Notes: generated by a model not told the origin, from the sequence alone. 64,000 bases of DNA from Sabellastarte sp. h YS-2021 (GCA_964017235.1 OZ024929.1:22379464-22443463); one strand, 5' to 3'. Shown: positions 43,691 to 55,817, numbered from the stretch's first letter. A program made the numbers and translations.

Positions 43691-44947
43691 ATGAATAAAT
43701 ACTATAACATTATGGCTACACAAAATACACAAACGACTGATAGGAAAAGGATTAGAACTTCGCCTGATTTCATGACTTCGAACTTGGATTCTGTTCAGAT
43801 TTGTACATGGCCGCGATTTCTGTTAGTAAAAGGTACAGACAATGAGAGACCACTGTCAAAACTGTCACCATTTGCTGTAAACAAGGCCATTGTTGCTGTT
43901 CTTGGGTCTGATCCCTTTAATATGAAGAAATTAAGGAATGGAGACATCTTGGTTGAATTAGACAAGGAAAACCAAAGCAGCAAACTATTGAAAACGACCA
44001 AACTGAACTTGACTATGGACAATGTTATCCCCATCACTGTATCACCACACTACAACCTGAACACAAAGAAAGGGGTCATTAGATGCCCAGATATAAAAGA
44101 CTGTTCTGATGAGGAGATATTAGATGGACTAAAAGATGAAGGTGTCATAAAGCTGGACAGGATATTGGTATTTAGAGATGGACAAAGGAAACCAACAGGG
44201 ACATTTATATTGACATTCCAAAGTCAGACCTTGCCAAAATACATCAGGGTGGGTTACTACAGGGTGGCTGTGTCGCAATTCATCCCAAATCCCATCAGAT
44301 GCTATAAGTGTCAAAAGTTTGGTCACACTAAATTCAACTGTAGGAAAAATGAAGTTTGCAATAAATGTGGGAAAGAAGATCATACAGACTCTCAAGAATG
44401 CACGAATGAAGCGAAATGTGTCAATTGCCAAGGAAACCATGCCTCTAATGATAAAACATGTCCGAAATGGAAAGAGGAAAAAGAAATTCAAAGAATCAAG
44501 GCAGAAAGAGGAATTTCATACACAGATGCCAAGAAACAAATGGACATATTTAATTCTGTGAAAACAACGTATGCCCAAGCAGCTGCAGCAACTAAACCTG
44601 TGGTGAAAACAGTGAATGTAGAAACACAAACAGAAATGACTTGGCCAGAAGGCACAAAACAACCAAAAAAGTGTGCAGTTGAGAAACAGATAAATAAAGG
44701 GAATAAAACCAGTGCATCGAGTCAGACAACTGCATCTCAAAATGACCCTATAAAGTTGAAAATAAGCCAGAGCAAAGTATATTTGACCAAACAACATAAA
44801 GGATCTAATTACCCAATCACACAATACAACAAATATGATGCATTAAGTGATAATGACAGTGACATGAGTGTCGAAGAATCCCCAATCACAAGTTCACAAG
44901 GGCGGAGTGGTAAAAAATGTCTAAATAATGGAACCAAACAAAAATAA
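43691..44947 (+). CDS. LINE ORF1, gag-like zinc-knuckle protein
   Basis: An intact frame of 418 residues from ATG 43691 (a second in-frame ATG is at 43712; the frame is open further upstream to 43655). The first half resembles the RRM-like part of I/Jockey ORF1 proteins (TWPRFLLVKGTDNERPLSKL, GTFILTFQSQTLPKYIRVGY). Three CCHC-type knuckles follow at about residues 204-260: CYKCQKFGHTKFNC, CNKCGKEDHTDSQEC and CVNCQGNHASNDKTC. The C-terminal quarter is Lys/Ser/Thr-rich. Packages LINE RNA in relatives. It overlaps ORF2 by 20 nt in a different frame. Confidence 0.88.
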   Translation: MNKYYNIMATQNTQTTDRKRIRTSPDFMTSNLDSVQICTWPRFLLVKGTDNERPLSKLSPFAVNKAIVAVLGSDPFNMKKLRNGDILVELDKENQSSKLLKTTKLNLTMDNVIPITVSPHYNLNTKKGVIRCPDIKDCSDEEILDGLKDEGVIKLDRILVFRDGQRKPTGTFILTFQSQTLPKYIRVGYYRVAVSQFIPNPIRCYKCQKFGHTKFNCRKNEVCNKCGKEDHTDSQECTNEAKCVNCQGNHASNDKTCPKWKEEKEIQRIKAERGISYTDAKKQMDIFNSVKTTYAQAAAATKPVVKTVNVETQTEMTWPEGTKQPKKCAVEKQINKGNKTSASSQTTASQNDPIKLKISQSKVYLTKQHKGSNYPITQYNKYDALSDNDSDMSVEESPITSSQGRSGKKCLNNGTKQK

Positions 44948-47900
44948 AAGTATAATACAGTGGAACTGTCGTGGCTTTAGGCCAAATTTTGAAGAAATTA
45001 AAAATTTAATTTCCAATTTTAGACCCTACATTTTAGCATTGCAGGAAACTCATTTTAAAGAAACAGATAATGTAAATATTAGAGGATTTGATCATTATTT
45101 TAAAACTTGTATGTCTGAAGTAGATGGGAGAGCCACTGGTGGCTGCTCTATTTTTGTTAAGAAAGGTATACCCCATGAGGTACTTGAGTTAGATACAGAA
45201 CTGCAGGCAGTTGCTGTAAAAGTATCTCTACATAGAACTATAACTGTATGTAATGTATATATTCCACCACGTTTTAATGTTCCACAAACTGATCTTGAAA
45301 ATCTAGTCAACCAGTTACCTGCACCTTTTCTATTTATTGGTGATTTTAATGCACATAGTGATTTGTGGGGTTGTTCCTCGTCTAATAGTTTAGGCTATAA
45401 GGTGGAACATCTTCTTGAATCCTCTGATATTTGTTTATTCAATGATAAGTCACCTACCTATTTTCATCCTGCATCTGGTTCATTCACCTCAATAGATTTG
45501 TCTTTATGTTCTGCATCTGTTTTTCTTGATTTTACATGGCAGGTCCATTCTGATCAGTGTGGTAGTGACCATTTTCCTATTTTAATTGATATAGTTAAGA
45601 GTATGCCTAAGGACAATGTTCCTCGTTGGAATCTTAAAAAGGCTGATTGGCCAAAATTCAAACTTCAGTGTTCTCTGGATATTAATAGACATAATTTTAC
45701 TGACTCTACAGAAAAGTTTCCTGCATTTTTAAATAAGTTAAATGACATAGCAAGAAAATGTGTGCCAAAGTCAACTGGACAGTCCACTGGTAGCTACAAA
45801 CCATGGTTCAACAGTGAATGCAAAAAAGCTGTTAAGGCTCGTCAAAATGCAATGGATAAATGCCGTATAAATCCTACATCAGATAACATAAATGAATATA
45901 AAACCTGTCGAGCTAATACTCGTAAAATAATTAAAGAAAATAAAAGGAAATCATGGCATGAATATGTATCAAAACTAAATGTAAAGACACCAGCAAAGAA
46001 GGTATAGGAAATGATAAGGAAAATAAGTGGCAAACAAAGTAACACCACAATACACCATCTGGAAAATAATGATGGGACAAAAGTAAGGGAAAGAGTTGAT
46101 ATAGCAAATAGGTTGGCCGAAGAAATCCGCAAGAATTCTAGCAGCAACAATTACCGTACAGAGTTTCAAAAATATAAAGAGAAAACTGAAAAAGAACACT
46201 TGGATTTTGACACTGACAACTCTGAAAACTACAATGTATCATTTACCATTAGAGAACTATGTGATGCTATGAAAAAGTCTCATGACACAGCCACTGGTCC
46301 AGATGAGATACATTATCAGCTGCTAAAACATCTACCAAGAGACTCACTTATGGTGTTACTTGATGTATTTAATGATATATGGGCTTCAGGTGAAATTCCT
46401 GAATGCTGGAAAGAGGCCACTGTAATACCTATTTCTAAACCAGGCAAAGATCCGAAAAACCCGTCCAATTACCGCCCCATATCTCTGACGAGCTGTTTAT
46501 GCAAAACCATGGAAAGAATGATTAATACTAGATTAGTTTGGTTCCTTGAGAAAAATAATATTTTAACGAAATATCAAAGTGGTTTTAGAAAAGGTCGAAC
46601 TACAACAGACCAATTAATAAGACTTGAATCTTTTATTAGAGATTCCTTTTTAAAAGGCAACCATGTAGTCTCTGTATTTTTTGATTTAGAAAAAGCCTAC
46701 GATACAGTATGGAAGTATGGCGTTATAAGAGATCTACATAAAGTAGGCCTAAGGGGGCGAATGCCCATGTTTATTCAGAATTTTTTATCAAACAGAGTTT
46801 TTAGAGTTCGTTTAGGATCTGTTTATTCAGATATACATGGGCAAGAGATGGGTGTTCCCCAGGGCAGCATCCTCTCTGTTACGTTATTTATTTTAAAGAT
46901 TAACGGTATTGCTGATGTGATTCCAGCTAGCTTTGAAAAGTCTCTTTTTGTTGATGATTTCTCAATCACTTGTTCTTCTAGAAATATGGCTTCAATAGAA
47001 AGGCAACTTCAATTGTGTTTGAATAAAGTAGAGAAATGGGCTGATGAAAATGGTTTTAGATTTTCTAAAACCAAAACTGTTTGCATGCATTTCTGTAATA
47101 AAAGAAAACTTCATCCAGACCCAACATTGACAATATATAATTCACAAATCCCTGTTGTTTCACAAACTAAGTTCCTTGGTGTTATCTTTGACAGAAAACT
47201 TAATTTTAAGGCACATATAGATTATGTTCGCCAGAAATGTGAAAAAGCTATGAATCTACTGAAAGTAGTTGCCAAAATGGATTGGGGAGCAGATAGAAGT
47301 GTTTTAATGAGACTTTATCGTTCATTTGTTCGTTCCAGATTGGAATATGGTTGTGCTGTTTTTAGTTCTGCTCGTAAGTCTTATCTTAAGAAATTGGAAC
47401 CCATTCAAAACCAGGGCCTAAGAATATGCCTGGGAGCCTTCAGGACTTCTCCAATGCAAAGCTTGTATGTAGAGGCAAATGAACCACCCTTGTATTTAAG
47501 GTTTGATAAGTTATGTGTTCAATATGCTTTGAAATTGAGAAGTAATCCTGACAATCCAGCTTATGATGTTGTTTTTAACCCCCAGTATTATGATCTGTAT
47601 GATAAGAAACCATCTGCAATAAGATCTTTTGGGCATTGTGTAGAGGAAGATTTGTCTGTGGTCTGTCCTCAGCTGGATTTAATTCAGACTGTGTCATTGC
47701 CAGATGACCCACCCTGGACTATACAGAAGCCTCACATAGACTTGTATCTAACCCATCAAAAGAAACACCTTGGTGATGATTGTCTTTTTCAAAGTCTATT
47801 TGCTGAGTTGAAAGGTTGTTATACTGACCATAGGGCTATATATACTGATGGATCGAAGGCAGAAAATAGGGTTGCTGCAGCTGCTACATCTAATAACCTC

Positions 47901-48632
47901 AGTGCCCAAGTCAGGCTTCCTGGCAATGCTAGTATATTCACAGCTGAATTACAGGCTCTTAAAATGGCTTTCAATATTGTTAAAAATTGTGATGGGAATC
48001 GTTTTATCATATTCACTGATTCTTTATCTAGTCTTCAAGCTCTTGATAGCAACACCTGTGATCATCCTTTTATTCAAGATATTTTAAAACTTTATAATGA
48101 TTGTTTGTCAGTGAATAAGAAAGTTGTTTTAGCTTGGGTTCCAAGTCACGTAGGCATAAAGGGCAATGAAAAAGCAGATGAGCTTGCAAAACAGGCCTTG
48201 AATTTTAATGTTTTAGACTTGAAAGTCCCCTATACAGACTTGGAAGTGAATGTAAATAGTGTTTTTAAACAAAAGTGGCAAGCTCAGTGGAATGCATGTC
48301 CTGATAATAAACTATTCCAAATAAACCCTACAGTAGGAGATTTTTATGTTTGGACGGGTTTATCTCGTAGGGAGGAAATAGTTATAACTCGAGCCCGTAT
48401 AGGACACACTTATTTCACCCATAGTTATCTGTTGAAAGGTGAAGATATGCCCTGGTGCATTCCATGTCATTGTCCCAATACAGTCAAGCATATATTATTA
48501 GACTGTATCGACCTACGTGACACCAGAATTAAATATTATAGAAATGTTAATACAATGCAAAAATTATTTTGTGAAAATGTTTTTAATATCATTAATTATT
48601 TAAAAGAATGTGGCCTGTTTAAAAAGTTTTAA
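44928..48632 (+). pseudogene. LINE ORF2: APE, reverse transcriptase, RNase H (one stop)
   Basis: 1235 codons with one in-frame TAG at 46005, between PAKKV and EMIRKISGK; relatives have Trp there, so TGG to TAG is likely. APE endonuclease at residues 1-225: IIQWNCRG, ALQETHFK, FIGDFNAHSDLWG, SDHFPI. RT at about 470-760: NYRPISLTSCLCKTMERM, SVFFDLEKAYDTVWK, MGVPQGSILSVTLF, and FVDDF in place of the usual FADD. RNase H at about 968-1090: IYTDGSKAE, FTAELQALKMAF, IFTDSLSSLQAL, WVPSHVGIKGNEKADELA. A CCHC-like end (CIPCHCPNTVKHILLDC) follows. Reads clean otherwise. Confidence 0.93.
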
Positions 48633-48928
48633 TTAATTTATTTTGTGTTTTGTTCTTTATGTTAATTTATTCTGCAATATCCAGTCTTTAGTTTGTTTGT
48701 TGTTTATGTATTGTTGATTGATTTTTTTACATTGTTTATTCTAGTCATTTCGTATAGTCTTGTGTTTTTGTTTGGTATTTTTGCCAGTTTTTGATTGTTT
48801 GTATATATATATGTTTGTGAATATTAGTTAATGTATTTATAGTAGTTAATGTTTTTATAGTGCAGTATAACACATTAGTGTTGTTGCACTTAAAATTTTA
48901 AATATCTTATCTTATCTATGGCATAGAC

Positions 48929-49370
48929 CTATCAGCTGCAGCCACATCAGTGAGCAACCACTGCCAGGGAATACAAAATAGAAAAAATAGAATTTTATAT
49001 TTAAGATCTCTATTTTGTTTTCTATGAGCAAAGTATGGGAAAACAAGAAAATATTTTCACAATCTTTCCCTTTGGAGAGGGTTGTGATTTGTTTGGAAAC
49101 TTGTTGGAAATTTGTTTGAACTTTGTAGGCAATTTGTTGGAAATTTCTGGGACATTGGTGCAATATCAGCTCAAATAAAAAGGCCTGAAAAAGGACTGAT
49201 AGATGCCAGCTAATTATGTCCCCAGGGTTGGTTCTTCTCATCTCACATCCTCAGATCCTCTCCTCCCCCTAAACCAATGCACCAATGTTGTTGAGTAAAT
49301 CTAGGTGTCTCTGTTGCTTTGCCTCCCTTTAGAGATTTCTGCCATTTTCATCAGGCCCACATACTACTAG
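48929..49370. other. unassigned, resumes sequence cut by the I-clade LINE
   Basis: Non-coding as far as I can see; probably 3' flank of the old Harbinger fragment. Confidence 0.3.
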
Positions 49371-49375
49371 ATTAT

Positions 49376-50110
49376 TTACCGGAACCTCTTCTGCTGGAGT
49401 GGTTGCCCTGCCACTTTATTATGTCTTGTTGTGTCCTCAGCATGTTGTGCAACACAACTCCTCATGTCAAAACTATGTCTCTGACAACCTCTGTTCTTTG
49501 CTGCATTGAGCCTAAATCTGCTAGCTAGGATTCCAAACACATTCTCAACTACACTCCTGCCTCTGGAGATTATGTAGTTTGAAATTATCTCTTCCCTAAT
49601 GAGTTGTCTTCTGCTGTGTGGTTTCATTAGCCTTGGATTTAAGAGGAAGGCTACACAATGAGCAAGAAATTATTCAAATGAGGCCCACCTTCCAAGGAAT
49701 TAAGTGGTGGCAGCCCAAAGGTGCCATTCTCTATCTTTTTCGTTGACTTGTGCCTATATTTGTGCATTTGATGATCCATTTGACCCAACATCTACCCACA
49801 GGAATCTGGTACCTGGTATTGACTAGGGATAGAAAAACCAGAGAAAAGTAGCCATTATATTTGTAATATTCACTTACAAATTTCTTTTGTATCTTCATGG
49901 CAATATGTTTGCCATCTAGTGCCCCAAGAACACGGATACATTCGATATGGTTCTGAACTTCTCCATGATCTGTTTCCAATCTTCAGGAGTGATAGTTGTC
50001 AAATACTACTCCTGGAATTCCTCAGGGATGGCCAAGCAGACCTTGGGGATGAATTTACTTATGGTGGTTCTCTGAACCAGACGATGATACTGTAATGTAT
50101 TGTACAAGGT
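49376..50110 (-). pseudogene. old PIF-Harbinger nuclease fragment
   Basis: Minus strand, several frames. Contains VLGALDGKHIAMKIQKKF (first catalytic Asp in the ALDGKH motif) and then [20 protein letters not shown] followed by [18 protein letters not shown] (the Glu motif of the DDE nuclease). The same motifs in the element at 50279-53881 read RGRRVVESSFGIL. Many stops; TIRs not found. It predates or is independent of the neighbouring Harbinger copy. Confidence 0.75.
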
Positions 50111-50619
50111 GACTTCTTAATGTTGTGGTGTATGCATTCTATAAGGTAAAAAAATGCAGGTGTGACATCCTAACAAAATTCTAGTAACCTGTGATATCAG
50201 TTGGTGTTAAGTGAACCAAGAGGTTGTTACAGCATCCTTTCTATTATTTCTGGCATAAGTCAGGGGTTAGGTGGCTTATGCAGGTGTTCCACTGGGGCGG
50301 GCCTGTCGGTAACTATGCATTTTTGGAGAGTCGGGACCAATATTTACAAGGTTGGTTAGGGTTGGTTGTAGTTTCCCGGCCTGTCAGGGAGAGTTGGTGA
50401 AATTTCAAACATGTTTGAAATTTCAGCAGCTACACAAATTTCAAACATGGTTGAAATTTCTACGACTGTTGCCGCTCCTTGTATCCAACCCTAATTTTAT
50501 CCACCTAGCAACAGGCCTAGTTTGCATGTAACTGACATGTCTTAATCTGAAACAGACAAGCTGTAAAGAACAACAGACAGGCTGGTAACAGATGAAGCCC
50601 ATTTTCCTGAGACAAAGAA

Positions 50620-51760
50620 GCCATTGTGGAGTTCGTTAAACAGCAGGAGGAACTTTATGACAAGACCAACAACAGTTTCAAAGACAAGCAGAAGAAAGAA
50701 AGACTTTGGGAGTCGCTAGCAAATACCAGGAACTTGCCTGTCAAGACTGTGAAGTGGTTCAAGACTCAACATACCAGATATGGCAAGCTCATTCAGAAAA
50801 AAATCAGGACAAGCAGCTAAGAAGAGCAGAGAACGACAGTTTCAGTTTTCTACGATGTCACGTCAGAACGAAGGGAGTTTCCAAGTCTTCTGCTTTCAAG
50901 TCAACCCAGGGACCTTCTGCAGTTGCAGCCTCACCTTCAGTTCCAGATACATCCAGAGACACAGAATCTGAGATGGAAATCAGCATAGCCTCAGATGTAA
51001 CTCATCAGCCTTCGAGCACCAGTCCTAAGCACCTACCACCACTGCTGCAGATCCAGTTTTAGATCAGTTCCAGCAGATAAGTTTGATGCTTTTCACATCT
51101 CTGGGTGCACGTCAGGACCCCACTCCAAGTCCAAGACAGTCGTTCTGCAACTATCTCCACTCTGAGATTGAACACCTGGAGAAGAGAGACTTTTTGACCT
51201 TCAGGAATGAGACAGTGAAGCTTCTCAGTGAAATACAGTACAAGGCCAAAGAACACAAGAGAGAGGTCACAACAAATGAACAAGTCACCACATTACAACT
51301 TTCAGAAGCAACACAGGCCACAGTAGGACGTGGATACATACCATACCAGAAACTCTGCTGTCTCCATTCCAGTTGTGCAGCCTACACAGATTGCAGCAAC
51401 AAAGTCTGCTACAGTTATTGCCAAAGTACAGCAACCATCGAGGCCTTCATTAGCTTCAGCACAGCCAACTTCTAGTGTAGTAGTTGATGACAAACAGCCT
51501 GGGACTTCCAGACAGATGATTTTCAACCCACCTTCAGTTGCAGCGTCACAACAGGAGGAAAATCAACACAACACCTCTGGATTATCCAGTCTCTTTGGAG
51601 CTATTCCAAGTGCACTACAGTACCAGCAGATCGACACACCACAGCCATTTTCACCCTTTCAACTTCAACCATCACCAGTGCCATTTTCCACTCATCATGA
51701 ACAGTCAAGACCTCCCAGCCAGTCCAGCCAGCAGAGTCAGCCCACATCAGCGGATTAGCC
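50620..51760 (+). pseudogene. Harbinger MADF/Myb-like DNA-binding protein
   Basis: Reads VEFVKQQEELYDKTNNSFKD, KKERLWESLANTRNLPVKTV and KWFKTQHTRYGKLIQKK, a MADF-type trihelix domain at the N-terminus. After frame changes (near 50790 and 50830) it continues SFSFLRCHVRTKGVSKSSAF and SVPDTSRDTESEMEISIASD, then PRQSFCNYLHSEIEHLEKRD and FRNETVKLLSEIQYKAKEHK (a helical C-terminal part, 51083-51475). In Harbinger elements this protein partners the nuclease and helps it bind the TIRs and enter the nucleus. Frameshifts make it inactive as it stands. Confidence 0.8.
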
Positions 51761-52429
51761 CATACAAGTCGCACCAAACCGGCCCTTCTAAGGGCCACCC
51801 GAATCTTCAAAAAACAATTAATAAGCTGAATGTCTATGCCCAAAAACAAAAAAACACACCGCCCAACTTCCCCCAATACATGAAAAAAAATGTGTGAATG
51901 AATGAGTCAATGCTCAACAAATATTAATAAAGTTCCACAAAAAAAAAACGGTTTGAAAAAACAAAAAACAAAAATAAAAAATCATTTTTTTGTTTTACTA
52001 TTTGGCAGGTTATTTTTTTCCGTAAACCCAGGTCATTTTGGTGGGGGATGTGAACTTTGTAAATTGAAGACCTGGGCTTGAATCAGTATGAGATGGTATT
52101 TAACTGTGAACTGAGTTTGCAAGGGATATGTGCTTGTGATGGCTAATATTTTTGGTGAAATTTAATTTGCATTGAATTGTTAGAAATTGGGGTGATTTTG
52201 GGGCAACATTTTGCTAAATAAAGTTCTTAGATTATTTGAGTAGTCCTGAAAAGGACTGATAGATAACAGCATGTTTTCCCCTCAGTCTTCTTAAACCTTG
52301 TCCTCCTGCCCAGCCAGTGCCCACACATAGTCTTTCAGTTGGTCTCATTGATGTTTGCCCACCCTCGATGGGTTTCTGAAGCTACAATTATGTCCTTGTT
52401 CCTCCTGGTCTGCTTGTGGTGCTTGTAGG

Positions 52430-53437
52430 TCGTTAGGCTGGAGTGAATGGTCTGTCAGCTCCCCCCTGATGGCTTCTCAGCATGTTATGTAGTACCGCAC
52501 ATGTTAAGTCAATGTCTCTCACAACTTTTGGCCTCTGCTCCATGGTGGTCAACAGCACCCTGAATCTCTTGACAAGTATACCAAATGAGCTCTCAACCAC
52601 CCTCCTCCCCCTGAATCTCCTGTAGTTGTCCATTCTCTCTTCTCTGGTTAGTTGTCATCTACTGTAAGGCTTGACCAGCCAAGGCATAAGGGCAAAGGCA
52701 TTGTCCCCCAGCAGTAAGTAGTGTAGATCTGGCCCCCAGATCCAAGTGGTTAAGGTGGTGGTAGTCCCACGGTTCTATTCTCAATTCTTCGGTTAAATAT
52801 CTGAGAATCAGATGATGACCCACGGGCCCCCATGTTGACCCACAGGAATTTGTAATCTGCATCAACTAAAGTCAAAAGTACCACGGAGAAGTAGCAATGT
52901 GTTTTTCATCTAGTGCACCGACTGCATGGGGACATTCCATCTGTTTCTAAATCTGTCTTCAATTTTCTTCCAGGATCAGTGGGACACATCAAGTATTCAT
53001 GTTGAAATTCTTTCAAAATGGCTTTTCAGACCTGGGGTACAAACTTGCAGATGGTTGTTCTTCTGACCCTCCAGTGGTATTGCAGTAAAGTGTATGTTTC
53101 TCCTGTGGATAAGTGTCTCAAAGTAACTGCCAGTTTTAACCCAACTTCCAGTCGCTTCCTGAAGTTGGTGATTGACTTCCCGAGATGGGGGGAGGGGTAA
53201 TTCTTTCTTCAATTAAATTTAAAAATGCTGGTTCAATCCTGGTAAAGTTTTTGTAGCCTGGTATGTCAGTAGTGATTAGCTCGTCCAAGAGTGTTCTGTA
53301 GCAACCTCTCTCCTCTCTCTGCAGTTTCCATGGCATCACCCATAGATTCTGTGGCTTCCTTCTCCTTCTGGGAGGTGGGGTGATGCTGGCTGGGCAGGTG
53401 CTGGGTTCTGCTGTCTTCTGTGTCTTGAAATCATTAT
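52430..53437 (-). pseudogene. Harbinger DDE nuclease (HARBI1-like)
   Basis: Minus strand from about 53437 (MISRHRRQQNPAPAQPASPH). Blocks in order: LDELITTDIPGYKNFTRIEP, ETLIHRRNIHFTAIPLEGQK, ECPHAVGALDEKHIA (first Asp; the usual Gly after it is Glu), [11 protein letters not shown] (second Asp) and RFRGRRVVESSFGILVKRFR (Glu), ending VLHNMLRSHQGGADRP. All three catalytic acids are still readable, but stops and frameshifts separate the blocks. Cuts and joins at TTA sites in intact relatives. Confidence 0.85.
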
Positions 53438-53884
53438 GTACAACAAAATATTCAACTCAATAAAAACAAAAGGACCCTCAAGTGATCTATGAGTTGCTCT
53501 TGATGTGTTCTTGATGTCATCTTTGAAGTGTGAAATGAATGGCACATCACGGGGGGGGGGGGTAATATAGTGTGATATGGATCCCGATTCTAGATTCTGA
53601 CTATACATACCGACCCAATAAAACAAGGGTTAGCAGTTTTGTCTGTTAGGGGTTTATGGCTTGTCATAGTACTTCTACGACTGGCCATGCAAAAAATGTC
53701 CATGACCCTATGTCTTGTCGTGATATCCATTATGACCTGTCTGTAACATATACCATCCTGTCAGGGATTTCATAACCGTCTCAGCATTTTTGCATGCTTT
53801 TTTCCATGACCCTATGACTTTTGCAACTGACCGTGGAGTCGTAGGGTCGGTTACAGGGTCGGCTCCAGTGGAACACCTGTATTA

Positions 53885-54726
53885 CTTCTTCTCCCTGGTG
53901 GTGGTGTAGGCTGTGGTGAAGGTGCTGGTTGAATGGCAGGTGCAGGTCCTAGGTTCAGTTGAGGCCTTTATTGTTTGCAAATCAGAATGAAAATCAAAAT
54001 TTTTAACTTAATGAAGGGAGGGCCCCAAGCTTATGTAGGGAGTCTCTTGTATGTTGAGCTTGCATCTTTGCAATGATAATTGGTAACTTATAGTGGTACT
54101 TGGATGATGACTGGCAATCCTGACTCTATAATCCCGACATTTTGCAAGGGGTAGGGAGACTGCTCCAATCTTATCGGTTTGTCACAATGGTTTATTGTGA
54201 CAAAGCATGACTTATTGGCTTGGTCCCTAAAGCTTGTCATAATATGTTTATGTCTGTATGTTGAAAAAAACATCCCCACCCCAAGTCAGGATCTAAATCC
54301 AGACAACCTGAGATGTACTTCATCTTGTCAGGGAGGTGAAATCGATCAATACTTTTTTCGCCTTTTCTTGATTTTTATCCCCAATCCTGACTCGGCCAAC
54401 CAAGGAAGCTTACTGACATAAAGGGCTGCTTGCTTAGTGTGTCTTCCTCATGTCTGTACTAAACACAAAACTTCAGAAAGTGGTTAACTTAGTGATTTTG
54501 ATTAAATGGCTTCCCAATATAAATATATCTGATTTAAAAAAAATGGAAGCTTAGATTATTTATCATGTTGTAATAATTTTTAATTTAGCAGAAATAGGCA
54601 GAATTTCTAAAATATCACACCAGTATTACATACATTCAGTTTAGATTTGTATGGATTTATACACACTAAAATAATAAAAATAACTATGCATATGTGTTTT
54701 CGGTCATCTTTTATTAATCTACATAC
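53885..54726 (-). other. probable intron
   Basis: Between the Harbinger insertion and the lectin exon. No feature recognised apart from the donor GTATGTAG at the right edge. Confidence 0.4.
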
Positions 54727-54925
54727 GGTATTGAACTGTACAACAAACTGCCCAGGAAGAATGACATAGCTGCCTCTGTTCGCGGCTCAAACAGGGAATT
54801 AGCTTCATAGGAGAATTTTTGACAAAACTTGGAACCATCTTCAAATGTAGCAACTGTGCTACCAAGTGGTGTAAACCAGCAGAATGTCATCCCAAAGGCA
54901 TCTGTATAGACTGGATGTGGACATT
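54727..54925 (-). CDS. C-type lectin domain, N-terminal half exon
   Basis: A 199-nt exon on the minus strand with an acceptor ending TTCATATAG and donor GTATGT; phase 1 in, phase 2 out. It encodes CPHPVYTDAFGMTFCWFTP, then GSTVATFEDGSKFCQKFSYE and ANSLFEPRTEAAMSFFLGSL. This is the start of a C-type lectin domain: Cys, then the FCWF/CY-F strand, then T-FEDG-FC helix with the second Cys, then L-EP-TE. The rest of the domain would be in following exons. The extracellular, carbohydrate- or protein-binding role of the family is known; a ligand cannot be predicted because the EPN/QPD region is not in this exon. No signal peptide is visible, so upstream exons are expected. Confidence 0.8.
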
Positions 54926-55817
54926 CTATATGAATGACAAAAAACACTCTTGTACAAGTTTTGTTCAGGTATTATTTGTGTATCGTCATATGCATGATAT
55001 CACCACAAGGCAATCAGTATCATAGACTCACAATATATTGCCAATTAAATATAAATAAATTCATTGAACATTGATAAATGCAAGACTTACAACAATATCC
55101 AATCTTGGATTGACCCTTACCTCATTAGTTTGATGTGAACACCTTCTTAAAGACCCAAAATATAAGTAAAATACAGATTTGGTGGTGTCCATTAAAATGT
55201 TAATATCCATTTGTTTGAAATATTTAAATATTAAATGATTCATGTTAGGGGAACAAATTTCATGTTTAAAAGTGAAAGGAAGCACGTCCACAGCTGAACC
55301 AAGGTAGCCCAGTATCTGACATCATAATTCAACCAAAGACTCATTTATAATGGTACTGTTTAAAATTGAGATTTCTTTGTGTCCTGAGTGTTACATATAA
55401 TAGGTTTGCGTCAGTCTTTTTGCAATACAATTATACTGTAGCATGGATTTTCTCTGTATTCTGCAGTAGTTATGTATTTAAAGATCATTTTAAGGTGAGG
55501 ATGAACCGATTCTGAAGCAATGTTGAACTGGACACAACCCTTTGTATTTGCTACATCCAATTATAAACAATTTTTGAGTGTCAAGTGGACAGGTACTGCT
55601 TGTAGACCATATTGTTTTGATGAACTCTAACTGGAGTAAACTGAATATTGTATCTAGATGTTCTGATCAAAAGATGTTGTTCATGCCACAAAATGTGCAG
55701 TGGAATTATTTGAACCTGTTGAACATTTGGATATAAACGTGCTCTGCTGGTGAATGTTGGACAGATCTTCAGACAAAGTTTAGTAGAGAACAGAAAAACT
55801 ATAACTATAAGCTGGGT
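54926..55817 (-). other. probable intron with a conserved short block
   Basis: Intron upstream of the lectin exon. The stretch 55603-55660 resembles 14880-14950 (minus-strand frame RYNIQFTPVRVHQNN). No splice sites support it as an exon. Confidence 0.4.

Larger units (their letters stand above)
43184..48915 (+). mobile_element. full-length I-clade LINE with 13-bp TSD
   Basis: CTATGGCATAGAC at 43171-43183 is repeated exactly at 48916-48928. The 5.7 kb insert has a GC-richer 5' UTR starting GCCCCCTGTGGGTCCGGGGA, ORF1 (gag-like with three zinc knuckles), ORF2 (APE, RT, RNase H) and a 3' end with (CTTAT)n-like repeats. RNase H after RT places it in the I group. ORF1 is intact and ORF2 has one stop. 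With a perfect duplication this is the youngest insertion of the window. Confidence 0.95.
50279..53881 (+). mobile_element. PIF-Harbinger DNA transposon with TTA duplications
   Basis: The left TIR is TGCAGGTGTTCCACTGG (50279-50295), the right TIR inverted is TACAGGTGTTCCACTGG (ending at 53881), both flanked by TTA (50276-50278, 53882-53884). Three-base TTA/TAA target sites define PIF-Harbinger. The subterminal regions are rich in GGCCTGTCGG / CCGACCCTGT-type motifs. It carries the two expected genes in convergent arrangement: a MADF/Myb-like protein on plus and a DDE nuclease on minus, both broken. 3603 bp long. Confidence 0.93.

Noticed and set aside
45095..45310. Minus-strand frames inside the I-clade LINE
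   Set aside because: They overlap long plus-strand frames with clear RT and nuclease motifs and have no similarity of their own.
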